Assembly: GCA_903839965.1 (NCBI GenBank)
Contig: CAIMEK010000535.1
Location: 1-13,767 of the forward strand
Length of the DNA: 13,767 nucleotides
Origin: an uncultured Acetobacteraceae bacterium
GTDB taxonomy: Bacteria > Pseudomonadota > Alphaproteobacteria > Acetobacterales > Acetobacteraceae
Reading direction: 5' to 3'
Notes under the pieces: model-generated
The model's database searches: none
What the model was told of the DNA's origin: nothing
What the model saw: only the letters and a program-made list of their open reading frames with translations
Translations under genes and position numbers: made by a program
Shown here: positions 6,041 through 13,767 of the stretch, piece by piece
How the letters are laid out: each line of letters starts with the position of its first letter
Position numbering within the stretch: the stretch's first letter is position 1

Positions 6041-6568
6041 TCACGCCGGAGCCAGGTCTGCCTGCTCCGCGGCAACGAAGTCTCCAAGCAGCGTCGCCAT
6101 GCCGCGATGGAACGGCGTGGTGACGGCGCCCCTGACCGCGTCCGCGAAGCGTCCGGCCCAGCGACCGAGATGCTCGGCCAGGAACCGGCGCTGCAGTGAG
6201 GCGGCCTGCTCCGCGGTTGCACGGTCGCTGGCCTCCGCCGCCTCTGCTTCCCGACGCGCAAGTTCGCTCATGAAGGCCAGCTCGACACTGATGTGATCGG
6301 GCAGTTCCCCGCCTTCCGCCAACACGACGAAGCCGGACTGGGCAAGGAAATGGCGCACCGACTGGGCTGCCGCGCCCATCAGCCGATCACTCTCCTTGGT
6401 CTGCAGGCCCTCGTAGCGGCTGATGCGGTCGGCGGGGGCGTGGAACAGCTGCGTGTAGTCAATGGCGAGGCGGTCCAGAACCGCGTTCCGTTGCCCCGGT
6501 GAGCGCGGAAGCTCCGCCCAGCTCACCAATATCTCCGGCTGTCGTTCCCGCTGCCGCCCAAGCGCCAT
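6041..6568 (-). CDS. TorD/DmsD-family molybdoenzyme chaperone, short N terminus
   Basis: A 175-residue, all-helical protein convergent with arsA, with stops 43 bp apart. The family core is visible: RLAIDYTQLFHAP (33-45), RYEGLQTKESDRLMGAAAQSVR (51-72), and the central ELPDHISVELAFMSELARREAEA (88-110). A last helix block FLAEHLGRWAGRFADAV (129-145) follows. TorD-family proteins fold and proof-read cytoplasmic molybdopterin enzymes, for example DMSO, TMAO or arsenate reductase types, before Tat export. Family members normally have about 40-50 more residues of helices before the DYxxLF motif; here only about 37 precede it. The frame hits a TAA at 6593-6595 with no other start, and the upstream DNA carries a transposase remnant. 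The gene may therefore be 5'-truncated. No molybdoenzyme lies in this window. Confidence 0.75.
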   Translation of the reverse strand: MALGRQRERQPEILVSWAELPRSPGQRNAVLDRLAIDYTQLFHAPADRISRYEGLQTKESDRLMGAAAQSVRHFLAQSGFVVLAEGGELPDHISVELAFMSELARREAEAAEASDRATAEQAASLQRRFLAEHLGRWAGRFADAVRGAVTTPFHRGMATLLGDFVAAEQADLAPA

Positions 6569-6749
6569 ATGCCACCACCCCCGTCGTCCCCAGGGTTAGG
6601 GAATCAATTCAGGACGATTTCGTCAACGGCCTGCTAGACCACCTCGTGACAACCGGCGTTGCGCTCGATCGGCTGCACGTGCATTTGGGCCATAGCCGAC
6701 CGAGTGGCACGAGAAGGAATCCCTTCCGACCCCGATCAGTTGGGCAACA

Positions 6750-6839
6750 GCCGCCACGCACGGCGTCCTCGGTGTCGTCGATATTGAGCACGATGCGCTT
6801 GGAAACCTGGGCGAAATTGTCGCAGACACGTCGGTGCAG
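6750..6839 (-). mobile_element. Transposase remnant, IS1380-family-like
   Basis: Read on the minus strand, this stretch encodes CDNFAQVSKRIVLNIDDTED followed by AVRGG. It resembles the conserved catalytic-core segment of IS1380-family transposases, which reads roughly RIVLDIDDTxDxVHGxQQLxLFNxH, here as a short decayed piece. The similarity stops after the RGG; the expected QQL-LFN continuation is not found in any frame. The rest of the gap (6569-6749) shows no intact ORF. It begins directly at the stop codon of the SMP-30 gene. No inverted repeats could be confirmed. The assignment rests on pattern recall alone. Confidence 0.5.
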
Positions 6840-7757
6840 CTACCGGTGCGAATACATGACCTTACCGGCCACAGGGACTTCGGCGCGCAGGATGGTGCCG
6901 GTGTCGGACTCGGTGATGAACAGCGACCGGTTGCCCGGACCGCCGAAGGCAAGATTCGTTGTCGAAATACCCTCGCACGAGCGGATGCGGTAGCGCGGCT
7001 CTCCCAACCGGTCGAACAGCCACACCGTACCGAGGCCGCAATGCGCGACCGCAAGCCCTCCCTGCTCGTCGATCGCGACGCCGTCGGGCCCGGCCAGCCC
7101 ACCTGAAAGGGTGATAAAGGCGGCCACCTTCGACGTCGAGCCGTCTGGGTGCAGCGGCAGCCGCCATATCTGGTTGGCCCGCGTCGCCGCCACGAACAGG
7201 ACCTTCTCGTCGGGCGAAAGCACCAGTCCGTTCGGGCTCGGCACGTTCTGCAGCAGGCAATCCACCTGCCCGTCGGCACGCAGGCAATACACCCGCCCGC
7301 TCGCATCTTCCAGACCGGTCTGTCCCTGGTCGGAGAAATAAAGGTCGCCGTTGGCAGCGAATGTCAGGTCGTTCGTGCCCTTGAAGCCTTCCCGTCGGAC
7401 ATTCTCCAGCACAGGCGTGATCGTGCCGGTGGCGGGATCGAGCTGCAGGATTCCACGCCGGTGGTCGGCGATGAAGCAGCGCCCATCGCTATGGACCTTC
7501 AGCCCGTTCGGCCACCCGTCATATTCGGTGACGACCGACCACTCGCCCTGCGGCGAAATGCTGAGGATGCGGCCATAGGGAATGTCGACCACCAGGAGGT
7601 TGCCGGCGCGATCGAACGATGGCCCTTCGAGGAACGAGTGCAGGTAATCGTTTCCCTTTCCGAAGGTCCAGCCGGACCGGCGGCCCTTGACCCGCAGGTG
7701 TTCGGGCAACCGGGCAAACACTTCGGTCGTGATCTCCTTCGGGAACCCGTAAAACAT
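6840..7757 (-). CDS. SMP-30/gluconolactonase/LRE-family hydrolase
   Basis: A 305-residue six-bladed beta-propeller protein of the SMP-30 family. The start ATG (7755-7757) has a strong AAGGAGGGG ribosome binding site just upstream; the frame is open further but that is not supported. Candidate divalent-metal ligands, by comparison with human SMP30 and bacterial lactonases, are E44 (FLEGPSFD), N129 (TNDLTF), N176 (SPNGLVLS) and D225 (GPDGVAID). Repeated blade motifs such as ANGDLYFSD and PDGVAIDEQGGLAVAH are plain. Known members open sugar lactones such as gluconolactone or related ring esters. It lies 35 bp downstream of the GntR gene on the same strand. It is divergent from the ABC-transporter operon, so I infer that it acts on the imported substrate. 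No signal peptide is seen, so it is probably cytoplasmic. Confidence 0.9.
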   Translation of the reverse strand: MFYGFPKEITTEVFARLPEHLRVKGRRSGWTFGKGNDYLHSFLEGPSFDRAGNLLVVDIPYGRILSISPQGEWSVVTEYDGWPNGLKVHSDGRCFIADHRRGILQLDPATGTITPVLENVRREGFKGTNDLTFAANGDLYFSDQGQTGLEDASGRVYCLRADGQVDCLLQNVPSPNGLVLSPDEKVLFVAATRANQIWRLPLHPDGSTSKVAAFITLSGGLAGPDGVAIDEQGGLAVAHCGLGTVWLFDRLGEPRYRIRSCEGISTTNLAFGGPGNRSLFITESDTGTILRAEVPVAGKVMYSHR

Positions 7758-7792
7758 AACCCCTCCTTGATGTCCTCTGGTCCCGCGCTGTC

Positions 7793-8578
7793 CTATCGGG
7801 CACGGCTCCGATATGGCCCGGGATTTGCACCGAAAACCGGCAGTGGCTCGCCCAGCACGTAGTCCGTGCATACATCGCCTGGAAATATCGAGCGCCCGCA
7901 CATCACGGGCGCACCGTCCTGGGCGTGATGCGTGTTGACGCGCACGATCAGCGCCGAGCCCGGCGGCACGCCAAGTTTCTCCGCGATTTCGGCGGACGCG
8001 ACCTCGCCGGTGATCGCCACGACAATGGTCGGCACGCGCTCGCCAATGATGGCGGAGACGAACCGATGCACCGGCAGCCGCGCCAGCATCTCTCCCGTTA
8101 CCTGGAGTCCGATCTCGCGGGGCAGATAGCGCAGCTCGAGGCAGACCGGCCGCCCCTCGATGATGCGCAAGCGCTCCATTCGGAACACTTCGGTGCCCGG
8201 CTCGATATGCAGCCGGGCTGCCACGTCGGGCGGAGCCGCGAACTGGGCAAAGCTGCACGAACCGTAGCTGACCGTGCGCCCCGTCAACGCCACCTGCTCC
8301 TCGAAGGTCAGGCAGTGGCGCGAGTCGATCGTCGAGTGGATCGCCGGCTTGTCCGATACGAAGCTACCCCGCCCGCTGTGCTGGACGATCAGCCCTTCGA
8401 AAATAAGCTGCGAGAGCGCCTGCCGCACGGTCATCCGCGTGGTGCCGAAAGCCTGGGCCAGTTCGCTCTCCGACGGCAGGCGATCCCCGGCCACGTGGGT
8501 GCCGGCGATGATGCCGTCCCGGATGCTGCGCCGGATCTGCTGATAGAGCGGCGTAAGCGAAGCGGCGGGCTCGGTCAT
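7793..8578 (-). CDS. GntR-family regulator, HutC subfamily (UTRA domain)
   Basis: A 261-residue regulator. The N-terminal winged helix (residues about 8-75) shows TPLYQQIRRSIRDGIIAG, RLPSESELAQAFGTTRMTVRQALSQL and the wing GLIVQHSGRGSFV. The C-terminal effector domain (about 90-245) is of the UTRA type, with VFRMERLRIIEGRPVCLELRYLP and ALIVRVNTHHAQDGAPVMCG. These HutC-type repressors typically bind GT-N-TA-N-AC operators and let go when a small carboxylate or sugar ligand binds. Start ATG is at 8576-8578, although the Shine-Dalgarno signal there is weak. The SMP-30 gene follows 35 bp later. It is divergent from the ABC importer and very likely controls it through the three matching operators at 8628-8824. 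Confidence 0.92.
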   Translation of the reverse strand: MTEPAASLTPLYQQIRRSIRDGIIAGTHVAGDRLPSESELAQAFGTTRMTVRQALSQLIFEGLIVQHSGRGSFVSDKPAIHSTIDSRHCLTFEEQVALTGRTVSYGSCSFAQFAAPPDVAARLHIEPGTEVFRMERLRIIEGRPVCLELRYLPREIGLQVTGEMLARLPVHRFVSAIIGERVPTIVVAITGEVASAEIAEKLGVPPGSALIVRVNTHHAQDGAPVMCGRSIFPGDVCTDYVLGEPLPVFGANPGPYRSRAR

Positions 8579-8627
8579 GGAGGTGGGTCGTCGGAGGGGC
8601 TCATGGCGGGCGCCTTGTTACGGTGCT

Positions 8628-8637
8628 CGTATATACG
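8628..8637. promoter_or_regulatory. HutC-type operator 1 (CGTATATACG)
   Basis: This is a perfect 10-bp palindrome. It contains GTATATAC, which fits the GT-M-TA-K-AC consensus described for HutC-subfamily GntR regulators. It lies 3 bp upstream of the TTGACA box of the plus-strand promoter and within the probable 5' leader or promoter of the minus-strand GntR gene. It may therefore serve both directions. The TATA core could itself be the -10 element of the GntR promoter. Confidence 0.6.
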
Positions 8638-8639
8638 GA

Positions 8640-8668
8640 TTGACAGGTGGAAGGCCACTCGTTAGTCT
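8640..8668 (+). promoter_or_regulatory. Putative sigma-70 promoter of the ABC importer operon
   Basis: A perfect -35 TTGACA (8640-8645) with a 17-bp spacer is followed by TAGTCT (8663-8668) as -10. The predicted start falls near 8675, inside operator 2, which would make repression direct. The leader to the first ORF would be about 170 nt. This is a by-eye prediction. Confidence 0.5.
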
Positions 8669-8673
8669 AACCT

Positions 8674-8681
8674 GTATATAC
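8674..8681. promoter_or_regulatory. HutC-type operator 2 (GTATATAC)
   Basis: The same GTATATAC core as operator 1 appears in the context AACCTGTATATACCGCC. It begins 5 bp after the putative -10 box. A bound repressor would cover the predicted transcription start of the importer operon. Confidence 0.6.
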
Positions 8682-8816
8682 CGCCGTCCTGATGATCGCC
8701 ACAGGTCCTTTTGGCGAATGCGGCAGCGACGATCGCGAGGGAGCGTGAACGGGGATAACCGGGACGCTGGGCCGTCCGATCCTGGGCTGGTGATTTCGCG
8801 CCAGATGCTCCAACCT

Positions 8817-8824
8817 GTCTATAC
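8817..8824. promoter_or_regulatory. HutC-type operator 3 (GTCTATAC)
   Basis: GTCTATAC also fits GT-M-TA-K-AC. It shares the flank AACCTGT with operator 2 and lies 18 bp before the ATG at 8843. It could be an extra repressor site in the leader, or mark a second promoter nearer the gene. Confidence 0.45.
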
Positions 8825-8842
8825 TCATCGGTCGTTTAGCCA

Positions 8843-9613
8843 ATGAGCACCGACGCCAAGCGGGCCTCGCCCCGGGCCACGATGATCTCCGGCCTGTCGT
8901 TGGTGGCGGGCGTCTGTATCTGGCAACTGCTGGCGAACGGCGTCTCCGATCTCATCTTGCCGCCGCCCACCGGGGTCGTTGCCCGGCTCACCGACCCCGT
9001 CTTCTTCTTCCGCCTCTGCCGCGCGCTCGGCCAGTCGTTCGTGCCGCTCATGCTCGGCTTCGCTATTTCGCTCGCGGTGGCCATTCCGCTCGGTATCGCC
9101 ATCGGCCGTTCCGTCACGCTCGGTCGCATGTTCGACCCGGTGATCACCACCATCTACGCCATCCCGCCGATCGCCTTCGTGCCATTCCTCATCGTCTGGT
9201 TCGGCCTGTTCTTCCAGGCGCGCGTTGCGCTGGTGGTGCTGATGACGGTGTTCGACGTGCTACTGGTCATCATCGCCGGGGCCCGCGACGTGCGCCGTGG
9301 GTTGCTCGACGTGGGGCGCTCGTTCGGCGCCTCACCGCTGACCCGAATGCGGTTGATTGTGCTGCCGGCGCTGTCCCCGTTCCTGTTTGCCGGCCTGCGC
9401 CTGGGCTTCGCCCGCGCGGTCAACGGTATGATCACGGCCGAGTTGTTCTTCGCCGCGGTGAACCTGGGCGCCATCATGAAGCGGGCGACGGAGAATTTCG
9501 ATACCGCCGGCGTGCTGCTGGTGGTGTTGCTGGTGTGCGTGCTGGGGCTGTTGGGGCAGTTGGTGTTCACCCTGCTGGAATCCCGGCTGTTGCGCTGGCA
9601 CGTAAGCGCCTGA
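8843..9613 (+). CDS. ABC transporter permease 1 (SsuC/TauC-like, BPD_transp_1)
   Basis: A 256-residue integral membrane protein with about six membrane helices. The first is near residues 14-30, and the binding-protein-dependent transport fold follows from about residue 60. The EAA-type coupling loop, which contacts the ATPase, is visible as DVGRSFGASPLTRMRLIVLP (around 155-175); AGLRLGFARAVNGMITAELFF follows, as in sulfonate, taurine and nitrate importers. It heads the plus-strand operon divergent from gntR. The next permease starts 4 bp after its stop. The ATG at 8843 has no clear Shine-Dalgarno sequence, but the first residues fit family length. The substrate cannot be read from this subunit. 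Confidence 0.88.
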   Translation: MSTDAKRASPRATMISGLSLVAGVCIWQLLANGVSDLILPPPTGVVARLTDPVFFFRLCRALGQSFVPLMLGFAISLAVAIPLGIAIGRSVTLGRMFDPVITTIYAIPPIAFVPFLIVWFGLFFQARVALVVLMTVFDVLLVIIAGARDVRRGLLDVGRSFGASPLTRMRLIVLPALSPFLFAGLRLGFARAVNGMITAELFFAAVNLGAIMKRATENFDTAGVLLVVLLVCVLGLLGQLVFTLLESRLLRWHVSA

Positions 9614-9617
9614 GCAG

Positions 9618-10366
9618 ATGCGCCGCATCCTGCTTCCGGTTATCGGTTTTCTCCTGTTCCTGTTGGCCTGGGAAGCGGCCGGACGCGGCCTGGGCGCGGC
9701 GATCCTGGCGCCGCCGTCAATTGTGGTGTTCGACTACGTCGTCCTGCTCCGGCAGGGCGAGATGCTGCGGGAGTTGGCGCTGTCGTTACGGCAGATGGCA
9801 ATTGGCTACCTCGCGGCCTGCGTGATCGGCATGCCGCTGGGGGTCGTGATGGGCCGCTCCTACGTGGTCGATGCGATCTTCCAGCCCTGGGTGGCGATGT
9901 TCGTGGTGACATCGACCGCGGCGATGATCCCGCTGTTGATCCTGTTCCTGGGCACCGGCCTGTGGTTGCGGGTCACCGTCGTATTCATATCCACCGTCTT
10001 CTACATCGTCCTGACCACGTATGACGGTGCCCGCGGCATCGACCCGAACCAGTTGGCCGTCGGTCGGTCCTTTGGGGGGAACCGGCTGCAGAATTTTTGG
10101 AAGATCATGATCCCCAGCCTTTACCCCTATCTCCTGACCGCGGCGCGGATCGGCCTGGTGCACGCCATCCGCGCGATGGTGACGGCGGAGCTGTTTGTCA
10201 TCGTTGGTTATGGCGGGATGATCCACCGGACCGGATTGTCCATCGAGACCGGGCCGTTGCTCGGGCTCATCCTGACCCTGATGATCGTGACCCTGCTGGC
10301 CGACCTGGCGCTCAGGGGCATTGGACGGTGGGTCGCACCCTGGTACGAGCAGCAGCGGGTGGTGTC

Positions 10367-10370
<4 letters not shown>
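9618..10370 (+). CDS. ABC transporter permease 2 (SsuC/TauC-like, BPD_transp_1)
   Basis: A 250-residue inner-membrane permease, distinct from but homologous to the preceding one. It carries its own EAA loop, AVGRSFGGNRLQNFWKIMIP (around 150-170), and LLTAARIGLVHAIRAMVTAELFVIV. Two different permeases mean the importer channel is a heterodimer, whereas many SsuABC/TauABC systems use one permease twice. The start lies 4 bp after the previous stop, and its own stop overlaps the ATPase GTG (GTGA at 10367-10370), so translation is coupled. It is predicted to act with the neighbouring permease, ATPase and binding protein. Confidence 0.88.
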
Positions 10371-11155
<785 letters not shown>

Positions 11156-11195
11156 AACGGACCACCGAACCACGAGAAACGCAGAGGAAATCACC

Positions 11196-12224
11196 ATGCA
11201 GACATCGCGCCGAAAGACCCTCGCCCTGCTCGCGGCCGGCATTGGCGGGGCCATGATCTTCCCGGCCTTCGCACGGGCGCAGAAGGGGCGCTCGCTGCAT
11301 CTCGAGCTTCAGGGCTTCAGCCTCGGCATACATATGCCGGAGCTGATGGCGATCCGCGATCTGTTGGTGCAGGCCGGCTACGCCGCGCCGAAGCTGGACC
11401 GAATCGAATCAATGCAGGTCCTTACACAGTCCATCATCGCCAACTCGGCCGAAGCGGGCGATTCCGATATCGTCTCCGCGCTGCGCGCCACCGAGGCGGG
11501 GGCCAAGATCACCCTGGTCGGCCTCGTCTACAACAGCACGGACCAGGTGCTGGCGGTGAATGCGGACAAGATCAAATCCTACGCCGACTTCAAGAACACC
11601 GATAACGCCATCGCCTTGAACTCGCGCGGAGATTTCATCTACGTCATGCTCAGCGGCGCACTGGCCCGCAACAAGATCGACATCGATGACACCACGATCG
11701 TCGAGATGGGCGGATCGGGCTCGCGCCTGAAGGCGCTGCTGTCCGGGCGGGTCGCGGCAGTGCCGGTGCATTTCAACCAGTCCGACGACCTTATGAAGCA
11801 GGGCAACTTCAAGGTCCTGGTCGAGCCTTGGAAGGTCTACGACCGCTGGATTTCGGAGGCCTGGGCGGTCAACCGCAGCTGGCTCGCCGACAAGGACAAC
11901 CAGCGGGCGCTAGTGGATCTGAACAAGGCAATGATTACCTCGTTCCGCCGGGCCAACGCCGACTACAGTTATTTCGCCGCCGGCTACCGCAAATACGCCA
12001 CCGAGCCGGACGCCGCGACCGTCACCGACGCCGCACTGCGCCCGGTTTGGCAGAAACTGTCCACCGAGGTCCATGCTTGGCCGGACGATGGCGGGTTCAA
12101 GCGTGAGTATTTCAAGGAGTTGCTGCCGGTCTATCGGCAGGCGCACGCCATCAAGGCCGAGCCTGACCTCAACACCGCCGTGGACCCACGCTTCGTGGAC
12201 CAGGCGCTGCAGGAACTTGGCTGA
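11196..12224 (+). CDS. Periplasmic substrate-binding protein, SsuA/TauA/NMT1-like, with twin-arginine-type leader
   Basis: A 342-residue secreted binding protein. The leader has SRRKTLALLAAGIGGAMIF with a twin-arginine pair (residues 5-6) and a hydrophobic core, and a likely cleavage site after ARA at 26-28. This suggests Tat export, although a Sec leader is possible. The mature part has the two-lobe layout of NMT1/SsuA-like binding proteins, with GSRLKALLSGRVAAVPVHFNQS and QGNFKVLVEPW typical of the hinge and second lobe. AGAGGAAA before the ATG at 11196 is a good ribosome binding site, and the gene follows the ATPase by 40 bp. It captures the importer substrate, for which no ligand can be named. 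Confidence 0.88.
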   Translation: MQTSRRKTLALLAAGIGGAMIFPAFARAQKGRSLHLELQGFSLGIHMPELMAIRDLLVQAGYAAPKLDRIESMQVLTQSIIANSAEAGDSDIVSALRATEAGAKITLVGLVYNSTDQVLAVNADKIKSYADFKNTDNAIALNSRGDFIYVMLSGALARNKIDIDDTTIVEMGGSGSRLKALLSGRVAAVPVHFNQSDDLMKQGNFKVLVEPWKVYDRWISEAWAVNRSWLADKDNQRALVDLNKAMITSFRRANADYSYFAAGYRKYATEPDAATVTDAALRPVWQKLSTEVHAWPDDGGFKREYFKELLPVYRQAHAIKAEPDLNTAVDPRFVDQALQELG

Positions 12225-12262
12225 AGCTGCCGCCTGCCGTTGTCAAGTGAGGAGAACTACTC

Positions 12263-13636
12263 GTGATCGAGATCAGAGTGTTGTCGGCGTCGGGTCAGAT
12301 CGGGTCCGGCTTCATGGAGTCGTCATTTGCCCGCGGCATCTCGCTCAAGCCGCATGTCATCGCCTGCGACGGCGGCTCGACCGATGCCGGGCCGCATCAC
12401 CTGGGCAGCGGCCAGCCGCATTTCTCCCGCCCCGGCGTGAAGCGGGACATGCGCCTGATGATGCTGGGGCGCGACCAACTCAAGGTGCCGCTGATCATCG
12501 GTTCCTGCGGTTTCGCTGGCGGCGACGCCGGTGTCGACTGGATGGTGGAGATCACCAAGGAGATCGCGCGGGAGGAAGGGCTGAAGTTCCGCCTGGCCAC
12601 GGTCCGCAGCGAGCAGGACAAGGAATACCTGAAGCGCCGCTATCGCGAGGGCGGCATCACGCCGCTGTACCCGGCGCCGCCGATCAGCGAGGAGATCATC
12701 GATCGCTCCGCCCACATCGTCGGCATGATGGGCCATGAGCCGATCGCTGATGCCATCGAGAAAGGGGGAGAGATCATACTCTGCGGTCGCGCCACCGACA
12801 CCTCCCTGTTCGCCACGGTGCCTCTCATGATGGGCGCCGGTGCCGGCCCGGTCTGGCACGCCGCCAAGATCCTGGAATGCGGCACTGCTGCGACTGTGAT
12901 CCGCAAACGCCCGGACAGCATCATGGCCTGGGTGCGGGACAACCAGTTTGACATCGAGCCAATGGACCTGGACAGCCGCTGTAGCCCGCAAAGCGTCGCG
13001 TCCCATACGATGTACGAGAACGCTGATCCCTTCCTGATCACCGAGCCTGACGGCACGATCGATTGCCACTACTGCCGCTACGAGGCGCTGAACGACCGGG
13101 CGGTGCGCGTGCACGACTCGCAGTTCATCAAGTCCGACCGCATAACGATCAAGCTGGAGGGTGCCGAGAGCGTCGGCCACCAGGCGATCATCATCGGCGG
13201 CGTGCGCGAGCCCTACATCCTGCGCCAGCTCGACAGCTGGCTGGAGGCGATGCGCACCCGCTTCGCCGCTCGCGTGCAGGAGATCTTCGGCGGCCGTGTC
13301 GGCCCCAACGACTACAGCATCCATGCCCGCGTCTACGGCCGCGACGGCGTAATGGGCAAACTGGAGCCGCTGGCTGACCAGATCGGCCATGAGGTGTGCA
13401 TCCTGTTCACCGTGACTTCGCCCGACGAGCCGACGACCGAGGCGATCGCCAAGACCTTCGCCCACTTCGCCCTGCACTACCCGATTCCCGAATGGAGCGG
13501 CCTGATCAGCGGCTTGGCGTTTCCAATGGCACCGGCGCATCTCAGCAGGGGCGAGGTTTTCCGCTTCAATCTGAACCACGTCGTAACGCCGGAACATCCG
13601 CTTGAGATGTTCCGCACTGAGCTGATGGAGGTTTGA
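12263..13636 (+). CDS. AtuA-like (DUF1446) family protein
   Basis: A 457-residue protein that matches the DUF1446/AtuA family, named after acyclic terpene utilisation in Pseudomonas. Landmarks are the N-terminal block GFMESSFARG then ACDGGSTDAGPHHLGSG (residues about 17-50), LIIGSCGFAGGDAGVDWM (around 77-93) and ILCGRATDTSLFATVP. The C-terminal half carries GRVGPNDYSIHARVYGRDGVMG. The GTG start at 12263 follows AGGAG (12250-12254) at suitable spacing. It lies 38 bp after the binding-protein gene and 2 bp before the DUF4387 gene. Biochemistry of the family is not settled; I infer a two-protein enzyme with DUF4387 acting on the imported compound. Confidence 0.87.
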   Translation: MIEIRVLSASGQIGSGFMESSFARGISLKPHVIACDGGSTDAGPHHLGSGQPHFSRPGVKRDMRLMMLGRDQLKVPLIIGSCGFAGGDAGVDWMVEITKEIAREEGLKFRLATVRSEQDKEYLKRRYREGGITPLYPAPPISEEIIDRSAHIVGMMGHEPIADAIEKGGEIILCGRATDTSLFATVPLMMGAGAGPVWHAAKILECGTAATVIRKRPDSIMAWVRDNQFDIEPMDLDSRCSPQSVASHTMYENADPFLITEPDGTIDCHYCRYEALNDRAVRVHDSQFIKSDRITIKLEGAESVGHQAIIIGGVREPYILRQLDSWLEAMRTRFAARVQEIFGGRVGPNDYSIHARVYGRDGVMGKLEPLADQIGHEVCILFTVTSPDEPTTEAIAKTFAHFALHYPIPEWSGLISGLAFPMAPAHLSRGEVFRFNLNHVVTPEHPLEMFRTELMEV

Positions 13637-13638
13637 GC

Positions 13639-13767
13639 ATGGCGACCTTGGGCGAGTTGGCCAAGTTGATCCGGTCGAAAAATGCAGGCGCCTTCATTTT
13701 GACTTTCGACGTCATGTTCGAGGACGAGGCGACATACCGCCGGGTGTTGGCGTCGAATGCGCTGACC
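13639..13767 (+). CDS. DUF4387-family protein, partial (3' end beyond window)
   Basis: The first 43 residues are visible and the frame is still open at the window end. The sequence starts MATLGELAKLIRSKNAGAF and continues with LTFDVMFEDEATYRRVLASN. This matches the opening of DUF4387 proteins, which are about 100 residues long and nearly always follow an AtuA-like gene. The ATG at 13639 is 2 bp after the previous stop, so the pair is translationally coupled. Its function is not established. It may be a small partner subunit of the AtuA-like protein. Confidence 0.8.
   Translation, partial: MATLGELAKLIRSKNAGAFILTFDVMFEDEATYRRVLASNALT

Noticed and set aside
6569..6600. Possible insertion-sequence end (CCTAACCC, read on the minus strand) near the TorD start
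   Set aside because: No matching inverted copy was found near 6840 and the orientation relative to the transposase fragment is unclear, so no IS boundary is called.
6840..8258. Long minus-strand frame running upstream of the SMP-30 start to give 472 residues
   Set aside because: The part above 7757 overlaps the GntR gene in another frame, has no family similarity, and a strong AAGGAGGGG ribosome binding site marks the ATG at 7757.
8575..8604. Nine-codon leader ORF (MSPSDDPPP) overlapping the GntR start
   Set aside because: It is too short and low in complexity to support, with no ribosome binding site better than that of the gene itself.

Overview
The window looks like the chromosome of a GC-rich proteobacterium. 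An alphaproteobacterium of the Rhodospirillales/Acetobacteraceae kind is my best guess, from base composition and family make-up only; I could not test it. No rRNA, tRNA, CRISPR array or intact insertion sequence was seen. The layout is several small functional islands separated by short intergenic gaps.

Left edge (1-1583), minus strand: a partial carboxymuconolactone-decarboxylase (CMD)-like gene cut by the window edge, then a TauE/SafE-family membrane transporter gene preceded by a ModE-type HTH gene. The 65-bp gap between these two holds a 26-bp dyad with perfect 10-bp arms that looks like a ModE (molybdate-regulator) operator, 13 bp from the transporter start codon. The ModE-type gene has no credible start codon upstream of its HTH and may be damaged.

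Arsenic-type operon (1744-5997), plus strand, tightly packed: an ArsR-family repressor, a PF03773-type permease (overlap ATGA), a small CxxC thioredoxin-like protein, a duplicated CMD/AhpD-like protein with a cysteine-rich tail, an ECF sigma factor, and a double-domain ArsA ATPase overlapping the sigma gene by 23 bp. All three As/Sb-binding cysteines of ArsA are present. Each of its two nucleotide sites, however, lacks one of the two canonical P-loop lysines. No ArsB, ArsD or ArsC is visible; the permease is the only membrane candidate next to the ATPase.

Convergent gene and scar (6041-6839): a short TorD/DmsD-family molybdoenzyme chaperone on the minus strand. Behind it lies a 271-bp stretch holding a remnant of what looks like an IS1380-family transposase. 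No molybdoenzyme lies in the window, but ModE and TorD flank the arsenic operon.

Right half (6840-13767): a divergent catabolic locus. On the minus strand are a GntR/HutC-family regulator and an SMP-30/gluconolactonase-like hydrolase. On the plus strand are a complete SsuABC/TauABC-type ABC importer (two permeases, ATPase, periplasmic binding protein), then an AtuA-like (DUF1446) protein and the start of a DUF4387 protein. The 264-bp divergent region carries three copies of the HutC-type half-palindrome GT(A/C)TATAC and a TTGACA promoter bracketed by two of them. My reading is import of a small organic acid or lactone, hydrolysis by the SMP-30 protein, and processing by the AtuA-like/DUF4387 pair, all repressed by the GntR protein. 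The substrate is unknown.

The 220-480 gap holds no gene or convincing signal that I could support.
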